Numbered from the stretch's first letter, positions 18,233 through 26,898 are shown. The stretch is DNA of 64,000 nt from an uncultured Prochlorococcus sp. (GCA_902536555.1 CACAXR010000001.1:124001-188000), one strand, 5' to 3'. Numbers and translations: made by a program. The notes: a model not told the origin generated them from the letters alone.

Positions 18233-18754
18233 TTTAAATTTCATTTATTCTGAAGAGTCGCATCAAATTTTTGCTCTCCTTTTGGTTATTTGTAATTGAT
18301 ATTAAACCTTATCATTTTTTTAAACCTGAATATTCCTGTTTCAAACAGAACAATATTCAAATAATTAAATTTATTAACTAGATCGCCAAATCCTTCATTG
18401 CTGATTTTTATAAAAGTAACTTAGGGAAGATATATTAATTTAATTATTTTAATCTTAAAAACTTAAATTTATTAATTTTTTGATGCTATCTTTTATCTAG
18501 ATAATTCAAGGGTTTAATGAGAGTAAAGCTTGAACCGGAGACAGCGTTTATTGGTAAAAAGTTCGCATACATATTTCTAGGAATATTATTTTAGCCTAGA
18601 TGCCATAATTTTTATTTGGTTTTTATTATTTTCAAATTTGAAATAAATAAATTAATTCTTAAAAGTAGGAGATTAGTTAATTTTAATTTTCTTATTTAAA
18701 AGACTTGGATAATATAGTTTTAATAAAAAGTTTATAAAAAAAGTAGTTTAGATA
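18233..18754. other. 522-bp gap, one doubtful micro-ORF
   Basis: AT-rich. No convincing terminator or RNA was seen after the hli pair. A 25-codon frame at 18517-18594 on the plus strand (MRVKLEPETAFIGKKFAYIF...) is the only coherent coding-like segment; its N-terminal charge followed by a hydrophobic end makes it a possible micro-protein. Confidence 0.3.
18517..18594 (+). CDS. Possible 25-aa protein
   Basis: ATG preceded by AAGGGTTT; product begins MRVKLEPETAFIGKKFAY and ends in a hydrophobic stretch. The GC content here is slightly higher than in the flanks. Too short for certainty. Confidence 0.3.
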   Translation: MRVKLEPETAFIGKKFAYIFLGILF

Positions 18755-18961
18755 CTAAAAAATTCCTGGAATGATTTGGCCTGTAGTTATATAGGCACCT
18801 AGTAGTGCAACGAAACCAACCATAGCCCATCTACCATTTACTTTTTCTGCATTTTGAGGATAACCATCGTAAGATACAGTTTCATCAATATAAGGCCTAG
18901 TTTCTGATGGGAACATATTTTGTCTTCCACCTGATTCGGTAGTAACTCCTGTTTTTGTCAT
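18755..18961 (-). CDS. hli: High-light-inducible protein (68 aa)
   Basis: Longer hydrophilic N-terminus (MTKTGVTTESGGRQNMFPS) followed by the HLIP helix EKVNGRWAMVGFVALLGAY and ITTGQIIPGIF. It is the third hli within 1 kb, on the opposite strand to the other two. Same thylakoid photoprotection role expected. Confidence 0.92.
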   Translation of the reverse strand: MTKTGVTTESGGRQNMFPSETRPYIDETVSYDGYPQNAEKVNGRWAMVGFVALLGAYITTGQIIPGIF

Positions 18962-19417
18962 TAAAATAATTATGTTTGTAAATTAATGTAACATAAATAT
19001 TAATTTATGTAAACCAAGGCTCAAACGATTTGCCTATTAGCGTTTACGGGCAAAAATGTGACATTACTGTTTAAAGTTCAATTTACAGGTCTTATTTTAT
19101 TTAATAAAATCGTTTTTATTATCAAATTTGCAGGTAAGCCACTTAAAATAAGCATTTATACTCACAGTGAGTAAATTTACTTAGTAGAATAGATATAGCA
19201 TTTAGGAAGTGCTTTATTTGGTTAAATTAGAAAATCTGAATTAACTAGGTCGTCATGAGCTTGCCGGTGGGATACTTGCAAGCTCTTTCAATTTTGAAAG
19301 CTGGCAAATAATTTAAGCAATAAAAAAATCTTTAACCTAGTTAATAAAACATAAGAAAAAATACTAATGTCAAAATTTTATTTATTTGCTAGATAAAAAA
19401 TAGACTAAAAGAAAATT
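18962..19417. other. 456-bp noncoding region with a strong hairpin
   Basis: Upstream region of the minus-strand hli on its left side. It contains a CTCAC/GTGAG palindrome near 19160 and an 8-bp stem GAGCTTGC / GCAAGCTC (19257-19264 with 19278-19285) with a GC-rich loop. A TTTCAATTTTGAAAG hairpin follows. It may be a small RNA or a regulatory region. Confidence 0.4.
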
Positions 19418-19519
19418 ATGTCTTTGGATTTTATCCTAATTCCTTTTTGTATTATTATTATCCTTTTTCTCTTAAATCGAGAAAACAGAATCTACCACAA
19501 AGATCAAAAAGCTAAATAA
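19418..19519 (+). CDS. Tiny single-span membrane protein, 33 aa
   Basis: Begins MSLDFILIPFCIIIILFLL, one helix and a charged tail (NRENRIYHKDQKAK). Typical of the many micro-proteins in this region. Function unknown. Confidence 0.5.
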   Translation: MSLDFILIPFCIIIILFLLNRENRIYHKDQKAK

Positions 19520-19645
19520 TTTCAAATATTTAGAAAAGCATTTAAATACGTGTAATAAAATATTATCCTCTGTTAATGAGAAATTTTTAAACTTACTTGT
19601 TTAAGATTAATTGCAATTTTTTGAGAGTTTATGAGCGAAACTTTT

Positions 19646-19759
19646 CTAAATTTTTTTCAAGATTAATTTATCCCAATACAATTTTGAATTATTAATTTGA
19701 TCTAATTTATTTTGGCAATGTATGCACTTGCATTTATTTAATAAATTCTTATTTTTCAT
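19646..19759 (-). CDS. Small CKC-x2-HC motif protein, 37 aa
   Basis: Encodes MKNKNLLNKCKCIHCQNKLD then a basic helix. The C-x-C-x2-H-C cluster suggests half of a zinc ribbon or another metal site. A good SD (AAGGAGAA) lies 6 nt before the ATG, which supports translation despite the small size. Confidence 0.55.
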   Translation of the reverse strand: MKNKNLLNKCKCIHCQNKLDQINNSKLYWDKLILKKI

Positions 19760-19945
19760 TAATTTTCTCCTTTTTTTTAAAAAAACAAATTATTAGTCTT
19801 GCTGCAAGCATTTATAAATTTTTTTTTATTAATTTTTAATTTTAAAAGAGGAAGTTTGGTTTTTTAATTACAAATTCATATTGGTCTCTAAATCATTGAT
19901 ATTTTATAATGCAGGCAAAGATAGTACTAATTAAATAGATTCCTT

Positions 19946-21151
19946 TTGAAACCTTCAAATCAATCACTAGTTAAAAAACCCCTTTATAAATTAATTACTC
20001 CTTGGTATTCAATACCTTTAATTGATAGATGGTTACTAGGGCAAATAATCCCACCTATGGTTTTTGCAATTTCTGCCTTTACTGTTATTTCATTATCTGT
20101 TGGAGTAATGTTCGACCTGATAAGAAAAATAGTTGAATTTGGTTTGCCTCTATTTTTAGCTTTAAAAGTTCTTTTTTTTAGTTTGCCTAGCTTTTTAGTT
20201 TTATCCTTCCCAATGGCAGTTTTGCTTTCTACATTATTAGCCTACGGAAAATTATCAAGTAACTCTGAATTGTTAGCCTTAAAATCTTTAGGTATAAAAA
20301 CTTCCAGAATTATTTCTCCAGCTATTGCTCTTTCAATATTTATGACAGGATTGACTTTTTACTTTAACGATAATTTAGTTCCTACAAGTAACAAATTAGC
20401 CGAACAAACATTGAGAGCAGGGATAGGAAGTTCTTTTAGCGGCGAAACAGGAAAAGATAATATTATGTTTTCAAGATATGGCTCTCGGATAAATTCTGCC
20501 ACCAAAAAACCAACAAAAACAAATACTTACCTTACTCATATTTTTTATGCTTCATGGTATGAAAAAAACATTATGAAGGGAGTTACAGTATTAGATTTTT
20601 CTAGAGAAGATTTTCAACAAATCTTGAAGGCAAATTTTGCAAGATTTGATAAAAAAAACTCTTCCTGGATATTTTCTGATGGAAGTATTGTATCTATAGC
20701 TCCAAGCGGACAAACTACAAATATTAAATTCAAAGAATATAATTATCCATTTGTAGAGGGGCCCATGGAGTTAGCAAAAGTTCCTAGAGATGCCACTGAA
20801 ATGACTTTGAAGCAAGCTTTACAAGCGGAAAAAATATACAAAAAAACTGGGAACCTGAAGGAAACGAGGAGGATCCAAGTTCGTATTCAAGAAAAATTCA
20901 CTCTACCTTGTGCATGCCTAGTATTTGGTTTAATAGGAAGCAGTTTAGGATCTAAATCTAATTTGAGATCTTCTAAAAGTCAGGGATTTGGATTGAGCGT
21001 AATCCTTATTTTAATTTATTATGTAATGTCATTTGTATTTAGTTCATTCGGAGTAAAAGGTTTATTAACTCCATTTTTTGCTGCTTGGTTACCAGTCTTA
21101 GTATCTTTGGGAGGGGGAATTTATTTACTTAGAAAATCAAGTGCTCTATAA
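19946..21151 (+). CDS. LptF/LptG (YjgP/YjgQ) family permease
   Basis: Encodes 401 aa. Three N-terminal spans (around residues 30-120) are followed by a periplasmic domain of about 170 residues and three C-terminal spans. The N-terminal PWYSIPLIDRWLLGQIIPP is the usual entry of this family. In Gram-negative bacteria LptF/G form the permease of the lipopolysaccharide exporter with LptB; cyanobacteria often keep one such protein. The start is TTG 19946. Confidence 0.85.
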   Translation: MKPSNQSLVKKPLYKLITPWYSIPLIDRWLLGQIIPPMVFAISAFTVISLSVGVMFDLIRKIVEFGLPLFLALKVLFFSLPSFLVLSFPMAVLLSTLLAYGKLSSNSELLALKSLGIKTSRIISPAIALSIFMTGLTFYFNDNLVPTSNKLAEQTLRAGIGSSFSGETGKDNIMFSRYGSRINSATKKPTKTNTYLTHIFYASWYEKNIMKGVTVLDFSREDFQQILKANFARFDKKNSSWIFSDGSIVSIAPSGQTTNIKFKEYNYPFVEGPMELAKVPRDATEMTLKQALQAEKIYKKTGNLKETRRIQVRIQEKFTLPCACLVFGLIGSSLGSKSNLRSSKSQGFGLSVILILIYYVMSFVFSSFGVKGLLTPFFAAWLPVLVSLGGGIYLLRKSSAL

Positions 21152-21231
21152 TCTTTTTATTGAATAAATTGAGCTACAACAATACAGAGAAACAATAGAA
21201 AATTTTCATAAATTAATAGAATTTAAACTTT

Positions 21232-21816
21232 TTAAATGCTATCTATTCTTCTATAACCATACCAATCAGGATAATTATTTTCTTCAACCAACTTATTATC
21301 TTTAATTAATTCTACTGCCCAATCATCTATCTTATTTATAACTTGAGAATCATCACAACTAATTAACATATTTAGAGAAGCGATATCATCTTTATGTTTT
21401 TTCTCAAAACCAATGAGCCACTTAGACTGAGCTATATTTTTTGCCTCTAATCTAGTTGAAGCGACTACTAATCCAAATTCATGTTTTTCTTGCATAGAGA
21501 TTGGATTATAGCCTCCTATATTGACAAACCATAAATATTTTTTGCCCTTATTTTTTTTAACTAATTTATTTTTTTCTATTTTATGCTTTTCACAATTTAT
21601 TAAATTAATCTTATAACCATCTATATATTTTATTTTTTTATAGCTATCAATATGCAAACCTTTTGGAGAACCAAACCAATACTTTCTTAAAGTATCATAT
21701 GTATCTTCAATTTTAGAACCGACAACCCACCTAACATCATGTAATTCGATATTAGCTTTTTTTGCTCTACCTCCAAGCACAACCAAAAAAAGAAAATTAT
21801 TTTCTAATTTTTTCAC
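21232..21816 (-). CDS. DUF1543 family protein
   Basis: Encodes 194 aa. Two repeats of the family signature are visible: an N-terminal LFLVVLGGRAKKANIELHD with VRWVVG, and a C-terminal LWFVNIGGY with STRLEAKNIAQ. Members are cytosolic with unknown function. Complete length for the two-copy form. Confidence 0.85.
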   Translation of the reverse strand: MKKLENNFLFLVVLGGRAKKANIELHDVRWVVGSKIEDTYDTLRKYWFGSPKGLHIDSYKKIKYIDGYKINLINCEKHKIEKNKLVKKNKGKKYLWFVNIGGYNPISMQEKHEFGLVVASTRLEAKNIAQSKWLIGFEKKHKDDIASLNMLISCDDSQVINKIDDWAVELIKDNKLVEENNYPDWYGYRRIDSI

Positions 21817-21895
21817 TTTTAATAAAGTTTACTCAGACTTTAATTTAAATTAACAAGAACTATCTTGCAGATTATTTAACTAAGTCATAGATTCA

Positions 21896-22039
21896 CTAAT
21901 TGAACCATCCTTTTTTCTTTTCTTTAACTTTTGGTGAAGTTTGGATCTTTGGCTCTTCGTCTACTCTTCCTTTAATAATCATTAAGGGAACTATTGCCCA
22001 TAGTGCTAAAAATAATATCCAAAATAAATAAATGTTCAT
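21896..22039 (-). CDS. Small single-span membrane protein, 47 aa
   Basis: Begins MNIYLFWILFLALWAIVPL followed by a soluble acidic/basic tail ending KKKGWFN. It lies 79 bp upstream of the DUF1543 gene on the same strand. Function unknown. Confidence 0.55.
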   Translation of the reverse strand: MNIYLFWILFLALWAIVPLMIIKGRVDEEPKIQTSPKVKEKKKGWFN

Positions 22040-22380
22040 GATTTTAAATTTTAATAATCATATTAAAATCAATCAAATAAGATTCGTGAGTTTCTTTTTA
22101 AAGTTCTAATTTACATGTATAATCAGAAATTTTTCTTATAAATTAAAACTAAATACAAAGCTTGAAATTTTCATAAATAATTCGTTTAACTTGAAAATTA
22201 TAACAATAGTAATTAGAAATTTTCCTTTGGCAATTAAAAATAATTGCACTCTACAAAACCACTGCTTTGCTGCAGGATGTGTGGAGTGCATATTCATAAT
22301 GACACGATAAAATTTTTTTCGTGAATCTTTTTAAATCAAACTTTTGCTTATTTAAAATAAATTTAAAAATTATTAGATAA
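22040..22380. other. 341-bp intergenic region containing a structured element
   Basis: Leader region of the zinc-ribbon gene. Apart from the hairpin at 22245-22290 it is AT-rich with no ORF. A weak CACGA/TCGTG stem with a T-run loop lies at about 22303-22324. Confidence 0.4.
22245..22290 (+). ncRNA. Candidate structured RNA element (nested hairpin)
   Basis: TGCACTCTACA (22245-22255) pairs with TGTGGAGTGCA (22280-22290) over 11 bp with one G-U pair. Inside, CTGC (22262-22265) pairs with GCAG (22272-22275). The segment is GC-rich against an AT-rich background. It lies 90 nt upstream of the zinc-ribbon gene, so it may be a 5' UTR element or a separate sRNA. Confidence 0.4.
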
Positions 22381-22536
22381 ATGAAAAAATGTGATTTATG
22401 TCATAAGCCAGACAGAATTCATTACAGGGTTAAATCAATAATTCATAAAGACTGGATTTTTTGTTGTAAAGAATGTTGGGATCTAATTTCTAAACATAAA
22501 AATTATTTCTATGGTGGAACTAGAAAGTCAAAATAA
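22381..22536 (+). CDS. Small zinc-ribbon protein (CDLC...CCKEC)
   Basis: Encodes 51 aa: MKKCDLCHKPDRIHYRVKSI, then IFCCKECWDLISKHK and a basic tail. Two Cys pairs about 22 residues apart are the classic treble-clef/zinc-ribbon spacing. Small proteins of this type are conserved in marine picocyanobacteria. DNA or RNA binding is possible but unproved. Confidence 0.75.
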   Translation: MKKCDLCHKPDRIHYRVKSIIHKDWIFCCKECWDLISKHKNYFYGGTRKSK

Positions 22537-22544
22537 TTAATTTT

Positions 22545-23018
22545 CTAAAAATTATTAATTTCTTTTTTTATAGATTTATATTCTAAATTAATTCCTTTTA
22601 TAAATTCATCTAATTCTTTTTTAGTATTCTTATATCTATTTATTTTCTGTTTGGTTTTCTCATAGAAAAACGATTCAAATTTTCCTGGACTTACCTCCTC
22701 TATCCAATATCCCGCTAAACAATAAATTTGGTTTGGAATAAAAGTAATAATAAATAATTTATTAGAATTTTTATATTGATCAATTATCTTATTAGCTAAA
22801 GTGCCTTTAGTTTTTTTAGTACCAAATAGAGCAATATCATTTGCTAAAGGCCTAAAAATCTTTGATAGATTCTTATTTTTTTCTACTATATTTCTAGAAA
22901 TTATTTTTTCTAAAGAATAACAATAATCCAAAAAATTAGTATTTTCTTTTTTGGAGGGATATATAGTTATGAGGTAACTTAAAATTAAAAAAGAAGTGAA
23001 AAGAAATTTTTTAAACAT
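22545..23018 (-). CDS. Exported or membrane-anchored hypothetical protein
   Basis: Encodes 157 aa beginning with a Lys-rich signal-like helix (FKKFLFTSFLILSYLITIY), then a soluble, basic domain with two Cys residues. No family recognised. It converges with the zinc-ribbon gene. Likely periplasmic or lumenal if the N-terminus is cleaved. Confidence 0.6.
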   Translation of the reverse strand: MFKKFLFTSFLILSYLITIYPSKKENTNFLDYCYSLEKIISRNIVEKNKNLSKIFRPLANDIALFGTKKTKGTLANKIIDQYKNSNKLFIITFIPNQIYCLAGYWIEEVSPGKFESFFYEKTKQKINRYKNTKKELDEFIKGINLEYKSIKKEINNF

Positions 23019-23212
23019 TTTTTAATTAGATTTATTATTTCATAAATATAAAAAGACAATTCATAAATTCCTATTAAATACCTTAATAAGATTCACATTA
23101 ATTAAAAAGCTTTCTATTAATTTAGATAAACCTCATTGAGAAAAATTTAAAGTTATTTCAGACTAATTAAATATTTATCAAACGTATAAAACTTTTTTCT
23201 TATAGTAAGATT

Positions 23213-23584
23213 ATGAAAAAATTCTTTTTTTAAAGATAAAAGGATCAAATCTGTTTTAGATTTTTTTCAAGAGTATCAATTTCAGCAATATTTATCTCAG
23301 CCATACCGGGCAAAATAAATAATTTTGAAAGAACAGTTGAATATTTTTCTTCAAAAGGTATTCCTGAACCAATTTCATCTATCCTTCTAGTGGGAGCCAT
23401 TTTATGTCTTATCTTGGGTTCTGGATTTTTTATATTTGGAGAAAATCAAAAAATCGGTTCAGTTTTTTTGTTACTATTCCTTATCCCAACAACAATAATT
23501 TTTCGTGTATTCCCCTTTCATCAAAAATCAGTATTTATGAATCTCGGATTAATAGGTGGATTAATTATTGCAGCAATAAGGTGA
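23213..23584 (+). pseudogene. DoxX-like membrane protein with two opposite frame slips
   Basis: The C-terminal ~115 residues (SRVSISAIFISAIPGKIN... to FMNLGLIGGLIIAAIR) are a complete DoxX-type four-span body, including the FPFHQKSVF segment. No start codon precedes this body in frame. ATG 23213 opens MKKFFF then a stop. Joining frames requires removing one T from the T7 at 23225-23231 and adding one T to the T7 at 23261-23267, which gives MKKFFFKDKRIKSVLDFF leading straight into SRVSIS. Either slippage, mutation or sequence error. Confidence 0.6.
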
Positions 23585-23622
23585 CCAAAATAAATAACTT
23601 AATAAAGCAACCTAAATTTTGT

Positions 23623-23817
23623 TCATTTTTTCTCTCTTAATTCTGAGAAGCAACTAGCAATATGAATTAATTCATAAACCTCTTTGCTATCATATTTTTT
23701 ATTAGGGATTCCACTTCCTAACTCTATTCCTCTCTCTTTCATCTTCTTTAATATCAATTCTTGTCTTTGAATACTTGTCATAGACTTAAATTTTTTAATT
23801 CGTTCTTCTTTATTCAC
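23623..23817 (-). CDS. Conserved-looking small protein, 64 aa
   Basis: Charged helical N-terminus (NKEERIKKFKSMTSIQRQEL), then a Gly-rich turn and a helix with one Cys. No membrane segment. Function unknown. It is convergent with the DoxX-like gene. Confidence 0.55.
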   Translation of the reverse strand: MNKEERIKKFKSMTSIQRQELILKKMKERGIELGSGIPNKKYDSKEVYELIHIASCFSELREKK

Positions 23818-23860
23818 TAGATATTAATTTATTTAAAATTTATTTTTAAGGTTTTATAAA

Positions 23861-23983
23861 TTAGCGATTCATTAAATAAGTAAGAAATCCAGTAAATGTG
23901 AGTAATTTAAATCCAATAAAGAAGGGCAAATATTTTTTGACCTTTTTGCCAACAGGCAATAATTTGTTTAATGAATTGATCAT
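23861..23983 (-). CDS. Small basic membrane protein, 40 aa
   Basis: Begins MINSLNKLLPVGKKVKKYLP followed by an aromatic hydrophobic helix ending YLMNR. Probably one membrane-associated helix. Function unknown. Confidence 0.45.
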   Translation of the reverse strand: MINSLNKLLPVGKKVKKYLPFFIGFKLLTFTGFLTYLMNR

Positions 23984-24065
23984 TATTTACATTAAAATCT
24001 AAATCTCTCAAATATTCTAACGAATTTTTTTAGGAATCATTCCATTTCGATTTGTACATTTTAAA

Positions 24066-24104
24066 CAGTAGATCTAAACTAGGGGGGTTATTCCCCTTTT
24101 TTTT
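24066..24104 (+). promoter_or_regulatory. Shared hairpin leader element, copy L1
   Basis: Contains GATCTAAACT, then GGGG-GTTATT-CCCC and a T8 run, ending directly at the ATG of the DUF3804 gene with no Shine-Dalgarno. The motif recurs at five other places in this window (27180, 36185, 39962, 43015, 43209). The hairpin sequence differs between copies but stays paired in L1-L4 and L6. This copy lacks the TTGACA box. Confidence 0.6.
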
Positions 24105-24491
24105 ATGAATGATAAAGAAACAATAATTTCATTATTAAATGAGTTTGCCAATCCAAAAAAAATGGCCTCATTTTTTGTGAATAATGCGACTCCTGATTTC
24201 TTATTCATAAGACCCAGTGGTAATCCTATTGATGCAAAAGGGTTCAAACAAATGATTACTGATGAAATTGTTCAAGAAAAGGCAGAAATAACTAAAATTC
24301 ACCGATTCGAATTTTTAAGCGAAAATATAGTAATGTGCATTTTTACACTAGGTTCAAAATTTTCTTATAAAGGGACACCTAATGATGACTTACCAACAGT
24401 TACGTCAATTTTTAAAAAAGTAAATAATATTTGGAAAATTCACTGGATGCAAAGATCTACAGGAAATTCGGATTTATCTTTATGGGATTAG
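24105..24491 (+). CDS. NTF2-like protein (probably DUF3804)
   Basis: Encodes 128 aa. It is a clear paralogue of the protein at 43251-43634: shared FLxxRPSGNPIxAKG, FSYKG, and the C-terminal WMQRSxGxxDxxxW. The alternating strand pattern and W-rich ends suggest a SnoaL/NTF2-like cone fold. No enzyme activity can be assigned. It is preceded by leader L1 and overlaps the next micro-ORF by 10 bp. Confidence 0.7.
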   Translation: MNDKETIISLLNEFANPKKMASFFVNNATPDFLFIRPSGNPIDAKGFKQMITDEIVQEKAEITKIHRFEFLSENIVMCIFTLGSKFSYKGTPNDDLPTVTSIFKKVNNIWKIHWMQRSTGNSDLSLWD

Positions 24492-24571
24492 CAAAGTTAA
24501 TAACACTTTTAATGGTGCTATTACTTTTAGGAAGTTCTTTTATTGGTTTAATTTTGTATTTTATAAAATAA
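24482..24571 (+). CDS. Tiny membrane protein, paralogue of 35715-35810
   Basis: Encodes 29 aa, beginning MGLAKLITLLMVLLLLGSSF. The minus-strand micro-gene at 35715-35810 encodes MIGSLPKLIALLMVLLLVGS..., with the same KLIxLLMVLLLxGSxFIG core, so this is a real family. The start lies inside the DUF3804 gene, implying translational coupling. Confidence 0.6.
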   Translation: MGLAKLITLLMVLLLLGSSFIGLILYFIK

Positions 24572-24979
24572 ATAGATCAAATAAATAATACCCAGTAACT
24601 ATTTCTTGTTTTAGAAAACAATTGCTTCTTTTATGCTAAGTAATTTGATTTTCAGGTAAAAATAAAAACTTTAGACAGACTAACGCCTATATCTAAAGCC
24701 AATAAAGCTATTAGTAATTTACTCATTATTTAGAACTCTCAACTATTTTTTTGTAAAGTTCCTCAGAAATAGGTTGCATTACCTTTTAAAAATCTAATTA
24801 CAAATTAATTATTTTAAAATTAATTTCTCGTTACTAAATATACGAATTTATGAATTTTTAAATAGGTAAAAAATATATTCACTATAAGTTCTTCTTATAA
24901 AGTATTAATAAATACTTAATTCAAAAAATTCAATAAATGTCCAAACTTTTTTAAAAAAGAAATTAGAAATCTTATTTTA
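24572..24979. other. 408-bp noncoding region
   Basis: AT-rich. I see no ORF with coherent composition, no strong hairpin and no repeat. It separates the DUF3804 unit from the repeated RNA-like element. Confidence 0.4.
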
Positions 24980-25207
24980 AGTAAATAGATCCTCTATAAG
25001 TAAGCTTTATAATCTTTTCTTCTTGTTTTCTACAATATACGAATGACTTTCCATTGAAATACATGTTTACCATGATGCAGCTCCTGAAATTGCTCAAGTC
25101 CCCGTCCTATGGCTTAAGTCGTACTGCGGTCTATCAGATGGTAGATCGGACGATTTTGTAGTATTAACTACAATCTATTAATAAAGTATTTATACTTAGA
25201 TGTCAAC
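24980..25207 (+). repeat. ~230-bp RNA-like repeated element, copy A
   Basis: Strongly similar to 40785-41013 over its full length. A GC-rich core of ~85 nt (containing AGTCCCCGTCCTATGGCTT and AGATCGGACGATTT) lies in AT-rich flanks. A TATAAT box is at 25008-25013, and the 3' end is a small palindrome whose outer pair is A-T here but G-C in copy B. A reading frame through the core is interrupted by TGA upstream in this copy, which favours RNA over protein. Confidence 0.6.
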
Positions 25208-25209
25208 AA

Positions 25210-25356
25210 TTAATAGGAACTAAACTTCAATTTAAAAGTAGATTCGGCTCTCACAAACTCCCGAACAAGAATATACAACATATAACTACGAGCAACTCCC
25301 ATAAAAAAAGAAACAAATGCTAGAACTACACAAATAGGGCAATGTGGGAATCCCAT
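25210..25356 (-). CDS. Small membrane protein, 48 aa
   Basis: Begins MGFPHCPICVVLAFVSFFMG, one helix, then a soluble amphipathic tail. The ATG overlaps the stop of an upstream 22-codon frame (25356-25424), suggesting coupled translation. The CPIC motif at the membrane edge may be redox active. Function unknown. Confidence 0.5.
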   Translation of the reverse strand: MGFPHCPICVVLAFVSFFMGVARSYMLYILVREFVRAESTFKLKFSSY

Positions 25357-25424
25357 TACTTATTTTCCAATATAAATTTCAATCCAGTCTCTGAATTAAG
25401 AATATCGATTCTTCTCTTGAGCAT
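25356..25424 (-). CDS. Possible 22-aa upstream peptide
   Basis: Encodes MLKRRIDILNSETGLKFILE... ending with TAATG overlap into the next gene. It could be a leader peptide or the first half of a two-peptide unit. The length leaves considerable doubt. Confidence 0.3.
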   Translation of the reverse strand: MLKRRIDILNSETGLKFILENK

Positions 25425-25875
25425 TTTAAAAAATTTAATTATTTTTTTCAAAATTAAACCTTCTTTAAGCATCAATAATAATATAATTTAAGAATGAATA
25501 TATCAATGAGCAAAAATACTGAAGCCATTTATATAAAAAAAGTTTCGTAGCAAATTTATACAATAAAAAACACTTACATATACTCAGATACTCTTGATAA
25601 ATGAACCAATAAAGGCTTATTAAAAATCAACTATGGCAATTGGTAATCAAGCCCCCTTGCAATGCAATTTTTCTTTTGCTTAAAAATATAGAGCGCTAAA
25701 GTCCAATGCAACACAAGGATTTAAGTCCACTGCCTATAGCGTGAGAATACAAATTTTCCTTAATTAATATGAATCTATGATTTATGAGATAAATATCCTG
25801 ATTGCTTAATAAAATTATTTTGTATATTGCAATTACAAAAATTATGAGGTTATTTAAATTAGTTACTAAATCCTC
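25425..25875. other. 451-bp region without a convincing gene
   Basis: It includes a 16-codon frame (MAIGNQAPLQCNFSFA at about 25633) and a GC-richer segment around 25693-25743 closed by a CGCTA/TAGCG stem, which may belong to a small RNA. Nothing is well supported. Confidence 0.3.
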
Positions 25876-25995
25876 GTGGAGAAAGCTTTAGTAAATTTCT
25901 TTTACTGGTTACTAATAAGATCAACCGAATCTCATTATGGCGAATCATTGGCATCAGCAGAAGTTCCGCCTAATTCAATCAAAAGTTTTTCTTAA
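25876..25995 (+). CDS. Possible 39-aa protein, GTG start
   Basis: VEKALVNFFYWLLIRSTESH followed by YGESLASAEVPPNS. The composition is protein-like, with an amphipathic helix and a conserved-looking Pro/Gly turn. It is flanked by stops in frame. Function unknown. Confidence 0.4.
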   Translation: MEKALVNFFYWLLIRSTESHYGESLASAEVPPNSIKSFS

Positions 25996-26140
25996 TTTTA
26001 GAAAGTTTTAATAATTAAATTCATAGCTTTCTGAACATTCAATAACTAATTTGAGTTAATTTGGTTAATTATCTCTATTGCAAATAAAGATAAGGTTGCT
26101 AATCTTGCACTTAAATGAAGAAACTTAATTTCTTAAACTG

Positions 26141-26350
26141 ATGCAATTTGATCATTTAAATTTCAACGAAGATGATGACCTCATGTCAATAGAGGATTTA
26201 AGAGCTTCATGTCTTCAAAAAAAGAAAATTGAAAGTGATAAGAAAGCAAGGAAATATATCCTGGATGTAAATCAACGATATAGAAAAATGAGTACCCGCA
26301 AAAGTAAAAGTTTTTTAAAGAATATGAACCCTTTTAAAAAGGCCGCATAA
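26141..26350 (+). CDS. Small charged protein, 69 aa
   Basis: Acidic N-terminus (FNEDDDLMSIEDLRASCLQ) and a very basic C-terminus (RKMSTRKSKSFLKNMNPFKK). The charge split suggests nucleic-acid or membrane-surface binding. No family recognised. Confidence 0.55.
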   Translation: MQFDHLNFNEDDDLMSIEDLRASCLQKKKIESDKKARKYILDVNQRYRKMSTRKSKSFLKNMNPFKKAA

Positions 26351-26694
26351 ATTGTTAATCTTAATTATATTAATTTATTTAACTTTGCAACTTTCAGAGT
26401 AAGATTTTAGTGGTGTTTCTTTGGAAGAGTTTCACCAAGAGGGGTCAATTTTTGGCCCCTTCTTTGCGGAGATATCTTTTAATTGAAACTCGTTCTAAAA
26501 TAAAAGTAATACTTTCCTAGAAGGCGAAAGTGATGTAAATCTTTTATTTAAAGTTTTTTATTACCACTTAATGAAAACTATATATCTAAACTAAATCCTC
26601 ATATTAAAAAAACAAAAGTTTTAGCTTATGGACCATATACCAAAATTTATTAAATTTTTTCAACAATTATAGATTTTTTCATTTACAGTTTTTA
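26351..26694. other. 344-bp intergenic region with a terminator
   Basis: It holds a TGGTG/CACCA hairpin (about 26411-26437) followed by the terminator at 26438-26466. The remainder is AT-rich without ORFs. Confidence 0.4.
26438..26466 (+). terminator. Intrinsic terminator, plus strand
   Basis: GGGGTC pairs with GGCCCC (one G-U pair) around an AT loop, followed by TTCTTT. It presumably ends the transcript of the 26141-26350 gene; the hairpin just before it may form a 3' UTR structure. Confidence 0.5.
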
Positions 26695-26898
26695 ATGGCT
26701 TCACCTACAAGTTGGGAATTCTACAAAGAAGTTGAAACCAAGATTCTTTGGGTCAATATTTGTACCCAAAATTTAGAAGGATTAGCTATTTCGATCAATA
26801 AATGGTGGAAGACAAGATATCCAGAATACAAAATCAGAATAGTTTCTAAAAAAGAATTTGAGCTAGTAAAAATGGAAGCTGAGAAAAAGGATAAATAA
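26695..26898 (+). CDS. Conserved-looking small protein, 67 aa
   Basis: Begins MASPTSWEFYKEVETKILWV and contains INKWWKTRYPEYKIRIVSKK. The aromatic-rich, mixed alpha/beta pattern looks like a small folded domain. No family recognised. Confidence 0.6.
   Translation: MASPTSWEFYKEVETKILWVNICTQNLEGLAISINKWWKTRYPEYKIRIVSKKEFELVKMEAEKKDK

Noticed and set aside
19255-19311. 18-codon frame MSLPVGYLQALSILKAGK
   Set aside because: It coincides with a strong hairpin; structural RNA explains the composition better than a peptide.
25633-25683. 16-codon frame MAIGNQAPLQCNFSFA
   Set aside because: Too short, no Shine-Dalgarno and no similar sequence elsewhere in the window.
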